The translations under genes and the position numbers were made by a program. Source: Nymphaea colorata (lineage: Eukaryota > Streptophyta > Magnoliopsida > Nymphaeales > Nymphaeaceae). Taken from it: a stretch of 10,945 bases of DNA. The notes beneath the pieces are model-generated. The model was given only the letters and a program-made list of their open reading frames with translations, ran no database searches and was not told the origin of the DNA. Positions 6,871-10,945 of the stretch are shown here, one piece after another. Positions within the stretch are counted from its first letter, which is position 1. Every line of letters starts with the position of its first letter. The stretch spans positions 12,501-23,445 of the forward strand of contig NW_022204741.1 in the NCBI RefSeq assembly GCF_008831285.2, read 5' to 3'.

Positions 6871-7980
6871 ATGAAGAACATGGGGACGAAACTAAATTTC
6901 AGTACCGCCCACCACCCTCAAACAGATGGGCAGAGTGAGATAGTGAACCGGTCCTTGGAGACCTACTTACGTTGCTTTGCGGGTGAACGACCAGCCACTT
7001 GGGTGAAATACCTACCCTGGGCAGAATGGTCGTATAATACAAGTCTGCACTCGTCGACAGGCATGACCCCTTACGAGGGCGTATATGGTTTTCCCCCTCC
7101 ATCGATTCCACACTACGAAGGAGGTACTGCAAAAGACGACAGTGTTGACTGCGAATTGCGCACAAGGGAAGAAGTATTAGAATCCCTAAAACAGAACATT
7201 GTGAAAGCGCAAAACCGTATGAAGCAGGTATACGACAAAGGCAGGAAGGATCGGGAATTTGAGGTGGGTGACTACGTGTGGCTTAAGAGACTGCCTCTTA
7301 AGCAGAAATCCTTGATGGGTCAGCCGTATTCCAAACTGCTGCCTCGTTATTATGGACCTTATCCAGTGGTTCAAAAGGTTGGGAAGGCCGCCTACAGACT
7401 TGGCCTCCCCAGAACAGCATTGGTGCACCCTGTATTTCATGTTACGAGGCTGAAGCCTCATCAAGGGGATGTACCAACACTAATAGAGCAGGTCCCGGAT
7501 AACTTGCCTACTCCCTATCGCATTCTCAAACATAGGTATGTCCAAAGACAAGGGAGGATGAGGCACGAGGTACTTGTGGAATGGGAAGGACCCGACAGGG
7601 GTACTTCTTGGGAAGAATTTGGGTCGATTGTTCATCGCTTCCCCTCTTCAAGCGCTCGAGGACAAGCGCAAGGTAGGGAGGGGGAATCTGTTACGGACCT
7701 ACCCAGCGGTCCAGACCCAGTTGAGACCGAGCCCGCCGAATCTAGCAGAAGGAAGCGCAAGGCTTCTGATATTGGAGCTCGTTCTCTTCAATGTATTAAG
7801 GCCAGTCCCAGGAAGAGTCAAGAAGCACCAGAGATAGTTGCAGCGGGAGGAGTGGGAGGAGCAACTAGGTCGTCAACGGTGCTCAAACAGGTCCAGTCTC
7901 AGGGTGACACAGGTTCCAAGGTTAGACTCGCCGAGCTAGAATCGTCCCAGCCAAACGAGTCCACTTCACGCGACCCTTGA
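6871..7980 (+). CDS. integrase C-terminal part and chromodomain, in a shifted frame
   Basis: This is the downstream part of gag-pol, not a separate gene; similarity in this frame begins near 6844, before the first ATG at 6871. It carries the catalytic Glu (codon 6937-6939, in HPQTDGQSEIVNR), the rest of the core, the GPY/F module (GPY at residues 162-164 from 6871) and a chromodomain at about residues 214-258 (ILKHRYV ... LVEWEG ... TSWEEF), which in this group steers insertion to marked chromatin. After FP at 7639-7644 the frame runs through the polypurine tract and 292 bases into the 3' LTR, ending at TGA 7978-7980. That last part is a charged, Ser/Pro-rich tail with a basic SRRKRK cluster. 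A typical LEDK tail motif is coded at 7655-7666 in the neighbouring frame, so a second one-base shift near 7645-7654 is possible and the true C-terminus is unsure. Confidence 0.88.
   Translation: MKNMGTKLNFSTAHHPQTDGQSEIVNRSLETYLRCFAGERPATWVKYLPWAEWSYNTSLHSSTGMTPYEGVYGFPPPSIPHYEGGTAKDDSVDCELRTREEVLESLKQNIVKAQNRMKQVYDKGRKDREFEVGDYVWLKRLPLKQKSLMGQPYSKLLPRYYGPYPVVQKVGKAAYRLGLPRTALVHPVFHVTRLKPHQGDVPTLIEQVPDNLPTPYRILKHRYVQRQGRMRHEVLVEWEGPDRGTSWEEFGSIVHRFPSSSARGQAQGREGESVTDLPSGPDPVETEPAESSRRKRKASDIGARSLQCIKASPRKSQEAPEIVAAGGVGGATRSSTVLKQVQSQGDTGSKVRLAELESSQPNESTSRDP
7671..7688 (+). other. polypurine tract
   Basis: AGGTAGGGAGGGGGAATC directly precedes TGTTACGG, the first bases of the 3' LTR. It primes plus-strand DNA after RNase H cutting and fixes the LTR start at 7689. 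The pol frame passes through it. Confidence 0.93.
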
Positions 7981-7985
7981 GACGT

Positions 7986-8106
7986 CCTAAGATCCAAGTC
8001 TTAGGTAAACGGCTCGGTCAAACCTGACCGAGCTCTTGAGTCAACACACCGAAGTGAGGGCGGGTCCCCTCACAAGGTCCCCACCCTGGGTTCAAAAGAT
8101 CCAGGG
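7986..8106. repeat. cluster of four perfect hairpins in U3, after the pol stop
   Basis: Four inverted repeats follow each other: CCTAAGA/TCTTAGG (7986-8005, loop 6), GCTCGGTCA/TGACCGAGC (8012-8033, 9-base stem, loop 4), GTGAGGG/CCCTCAC (8054-8073, loop 6) and CCCTGG/CCAGGG (8084-8106, loop 11). All stems are perfect. They begin six bases after the TGA at 7978-7980 and would lie in the 3' untranslated part of the full-length RNA. As DNA they lie 200-320 bases before the TATA box and could be dyad protein sites. Confidence 0.65.
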
Positions 8107-8304
8107 GCTCGAACCTTACCTTTGCGCGTGGGCACTAGGCCCGTTTTGCTTTATGAATAACAAGTAAATAAAGTTAGTCTTAGGCTTGTTAATAGTAGGA
8201 TTCGAGGTAGGAACCTAGCCTAGCGGGTTGTGCTTGGCGTTTTGGATTTGGGGTCTTGGGTAGAGAGTGAGATCTGGATTGTAGACTCGCTCAAATAGGA
8301 TTAG

Positions 8305-8312
8305 TATAAATA
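8305..8312 (+). promoter_or_regulatory. TATA box of the LTR promoter
   Basis: TATAAATA is the only strong TATA match in the LTR. It lies about 617 bases into the LTR, giving a predicted start near 8335-8345 and a U3 of about 650 bases. Sense-strand ATGs occur before it (for example 7790 and 8153) but none between it and the window-start equivalent at 8727, which fits a switch from untranscribed DNA to mRNA leader at this point. The 5' LTR copy that would drive this element is outside the window. Confidence 0.6.
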
Positions 8313-8337
8313 CTTTTGGATCATTGTAATTCGTATC

Positions 8338-8726
8338 AAAGATTAAGGAATTGAAAGCATTTTGCGCAAGGCGCTCTTTCTCCTCCGTGCGAGGTTTGGC
8401 TCCCCTCCTCATTCTCGAGGAACTCTGAATCAGAAATCAAAGCACAGCCCTTGCTCGTGAGTGCAAGCTTGTGCCCTCTCATCCCCTCGCGCCCCCTTCC
8501 CACCGTGGCGTTTCTTCCTCTCTTGAAGCACTTGAAGCACCGGCGGTGAACCAGCCAACGCTCAAGTTGGACGGCTTGCGGCGGATCTTCTTCCTCACCG
8601 GCTGAGATCCCTCCCTTGTCCACGGCATCATCCCCCTTCAAAGCGTATTTCAGCAAAGTTCAGCGCCTTCTTCACGGTCACGGTGAGGCTGAGAGGCTGT
8701 TCTGGCAGCAGGGAAGATTGAATCCA
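8338..8726 (+). other. start of the transcribed leader (R), seen only in the 3' LTR
   Basis: This stretch has no ATG and no supported frame. It holds a tandem nine-base repeat CTTGAAGCA (8522-8539) and, at its end, a hairpin of ATTGAATCC and GGATTCAAT (8717-8740, loop 6). The window's first base corresponds to the loop of that hairpin. Confidence 0.5.
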
Positions 8727-10945
8727 TTTCTGGATTCAATATCGACGGCAGTAAAGAACTCGTGACCCGAGGCGTGAAGGACGACATTGCCCTTGCTCCG
8801 GTGAAAGCTGTAGTGAAGACGACGAGGACACCTTGGTCAATTTGGGAGGCGTCGCTCAAACCGTGCCACCGGTCGCATCAAGCTCGAACCCACTCGACTT
8901 CGGTTGAACCAGGTAAGTCTAATCTTGTCCCTTGCCTCTGCCACGTGTCCTCCATCCGAGCCATCTCCCTCAACCCGAAAACCAGTTATTTCCTAAGAGT
9001 TCCACTTCGAGTAAGTTTAGGAAAGTGCCCCCCTAGTTCGTAGGATCCACCTCGCCACCTCATCCCACTTTACTTGTTGCTCGGTCTTCCCCTTAGTCGC
9101 ATGTAGTTGTGGCCGCACATCTTGCCACGTGTCACCATCTCAAGCCTCACGACTCAGCCCTTCCTCCACCTCGTCAAGTCACTTCTCCATTGAGTACTCG
9201 CGTCTTGCCACCTCTCCCTTGCCTTTTTTCCCCACTTAGCGCACCTCTCCCCCAACTCGCGCCCCTCTTCCTAAACTTTAGGAAAAGCACCCGAGGACTC
9301 GTTCCTCCCTTGGCTGTCTCTCCACCTCGCCCAACCGCAGCTAGTCTCCACCCTTGATCTGTCCACGTGTCTCCATCTCCCCTTCTTCGAAGTCCACTAA
9401 GCTACATCGTGTAGCTATCTCCCCTTTTTCCCGATTCTAGTCTAGGTTCATCCCCCTTCTCTTTAGGAAAGCATTTCACCTTTCCCTTGTTGATAGGCAT
9501 TCCCTTAGCGCACTCTAGCTGACCCGTTCATCTTGCCAAGTGGCGAGCATCCAGGCCTTCACCTACTCGACCTAACCCACTTGGTCCTAACCCAGCTAAA
9601 CTTAACCGGACTTACCCAGTCGACCTCTTCTAGGTCTTAACCCAAGTAGACTGAAACCCGACCTGACCTAGCCTAGTAGGAACTCGGTCAAACCCGAGGC
9701 ACCTTAGGTTGAACCCAATTGACTCGAGTTTATCTCGAGTGTCCATTGACCAGACCCAACCGAGCTCATTTGTGATCTCTCTTCATCTCCAACCAGCTCG
9801 CTAAGTCCCAACACCCGAGCCTTACCTTAGCTCTGCTTCCTCTAGCCTACCCTAGCCTTTAACCTCACTTCGCTTAACCAGCCTACCCGTAGAGCTCTGC
9901 CCGTCCAAGCTAACCCGACCTTAGCTAGGGACTAGGAACAGCCGGAGACGCTAGCCGCTCGCTAGCCGTCGTCGGCCAGCCCCTCGGCCACCCGCGCCGT
10001 CGTCGGCATTCCTTGTCGATAACCGTGGCCGAGCCACTTCCAGCGCCAGGTAGGTAGGCACTGCCGCAAGGCTTTCGCCCCCCTCGGCCGCGCCGCATCC
10101 CGCAGGCGCATCTCAGGCGACAGGCGGTCGCCTCCTCCTTCCGTCAGCACCGCGCATCCAGCCCGCGTCTCAGGTGACAGGTGGTCGCACAACTCGTCGG
10201 CACTCTGTCTGTCTGCCCGGTCGACAGTAAGCTCGTCTAGGCTACTCGTCCGCAGGTTCGCCCACAACAGCAGCCGATTGTTCTCGGCAGTGCACTGCCC
10301 GTCAGTACCGACAGCAGGCGGCTGTCTCGGCCAGCAGTCTGTCCACGTCGTCCGACAGCAGGAGGCTGTCCAGGCCGCGCGCTTCACGCCGGCCCGTGAG
10401 CTGCAATACCCGGGGCTTAGGTATTCTACCCCGTGGTCTCTCGGCACAGCCAAGGCAGCGCCTTGGTCGGTAACGCTCTCCAGCCTTTGTAGATTCGGGG
10501 GGGGTGTTCATTCTGTTTTTGCACTAGGATTTCATCTAGTTTATTTAATTTGTTGTTTTAGCCCAGGCTTCGGCCAAGCTCCTCACTGTGGCACCTCGAG
10601 GGTCCTCGAGGGTCTTTACTTTCGTTGGGTGTGGTTTGTCCGTTAGAAGTGGTTTGCATGGTTTGGTGTGTTTGTGAGTGAGTTGAGAGTAATCTTTGTA
10701 TCGCTTGCGTTTGTACTAGCCTGTAACCCCTGTAGTTGTTTGTAATAGGTTATTCCTTAGTTAGGTTGGGAAACTTAACCCTGTGTAACTTTATCCTAGG
10801 GGTTGTGCGCCGGGGTTTGTCCGGCCGGGTAGATTAATTGTACTAAATTTTATTTAGGAATTTTGGTTTTTAGGTAGTACTCAAGTCGGTCTTGGCAGTA
10901 GGAGCGTCTTGGTTAGGAAATTCTGCCTAATCGGGACGAGTCCTA

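Larger units (their letters stand above)
1..10945 (+). mobile_element. Ty3/gypsy chromovirus LTR retrotransposon, nearly complete
   Basis: Two long direct repeats (1-2256 and 7689-10945) flank an internal region with a tRNA-iMet primer binding site, one gag-pol frame and a polypurine tract. The Pol order, with integrase after RNase H and a chromodomain at the end, is that of Ty3/gypsy chromoviruses (Metaviridae). There is no envelope-like frame between integrase and the polypurine tract. The LTR ends carry a 5-base inverted repeat (TGTTA at 7689, TAACA at 2252-2256). The first 1,038 or so bases of the 5' LTR and the last 3 of the 3' LTR are outside the window, so target site duplications cannot be seen. 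Estimated full length is about 12 kb. The gag zinc knuckle and RNase H resemble the Reina-like side of plant chromoviruses, but I cannot fix the lineage by eye. Confidence 0.96.
7689..10945 (+). repeat. 3' LTR, complete except the last 3 bases
   Basis: It begins TGTTACGG right after the polypurine tract and by comparison with the 5' copy should end ...CTAACA three bases past the window, for about 3,260 bp. That is long for plant gypsy elements as a whole. Bases 7689-8726 are seen only here: pol tail codons to 7980, a hairpin cluster (7986-8106), a TATA box (8305-8312) and a 9-base-stem hairpin at 8717-8740. From 8727 on it copies 1-2253 of the window, with a 10-base tandem duplication at 10594-10613 where the 5' copy has 40 other bases. 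Confidence 0.96.

Noticed and set aside
7640-7980. An envelope-like or extra gene after integrase
   Set aside because: The open stretch is the tail of the pol frame, with no signal peptide or membrane segment and no ATG-led separate frame of note.
8167-8172. AATAAA as the element's poly(A) signal
   Set aside because: It lies about 138 bases upstream of the TATA box, so using it would end the RNA before R and leave no terminal repeat for strand transfer. It may still be used for short transcripts.
1-10945. CRISPR array, bacterial operon, tRNA or rRNA gene
   Set aside because: No regularly spaced identical repeats, no bacterial gene layout and no RNA gene fold or sequence was seen; the tRNA-like string at 2259 is the primer binding site.

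Overview
The window holds almost all of one plant-type Ty3/gypsy LTR retrotransposon of the chromovirus group. It is nuclear DNA of a land plant or close relative: the primer binding site matches the plant initiator-Met tRNA, the Pol order is protease, reverse transcriptase, RNase H, integrase, chromodomain, and there is no bacterial gene organisation. I see no host gene.

Layout. Bases 1-2256 are the 3' two thirds of the 5' LTR; about 1,038 bases of its start lie outside the window. The primer binding site is at 2259-2271, followed by an untranslated leader to 2794. A single gag-pol frame opens at ATG 2795 and runs to a premature stop at 6848-6850 inside the integrase catalytic core. The rest of integrase and the chromodomain continue one frame away and stay open to 7980. 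The polypurine tract is at 7671-7688. The 3' LTR starts at 7689 (TGTTA...) and runs off the window 3 bases before its expected ...TAACA end. From the two copies, the LTR is about 3.26-3.29 kb, the internal part 5,432 bp, and the whole element about 12 kb.

How it works. The U3 promoter (TATA at 8305-8312 in the 3' LTR) would start a full-length RNA. Gag packages it, tRNA-iMet primes minus-strand DNA at the binding site, the polypurine tract primes plus-strand DNA, and integrase with its chromodomain inserts the copy, probably into marked chromatin. This copy cannot make a full integrase as read, unless the break is a sequencing error. The two LTRs differ by one substitution, six one-base indels and one complex change over about 2.2 kb, so the insertion is very young or the sequence carries indel errors.

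Most notable signals: the inferred transcript leader, about 3.2 kb from the predicted start site to gag, has only two ATG triplets on the sense strand, against about 27 on the opposite strand, and both open tiny reading frames. The LTR also carries a degenerate internal repeat with G-boxes, a cluster of four perfect hairpins just after the pol stop, and a pol frame that reads through the polypurine tract into the LTR.
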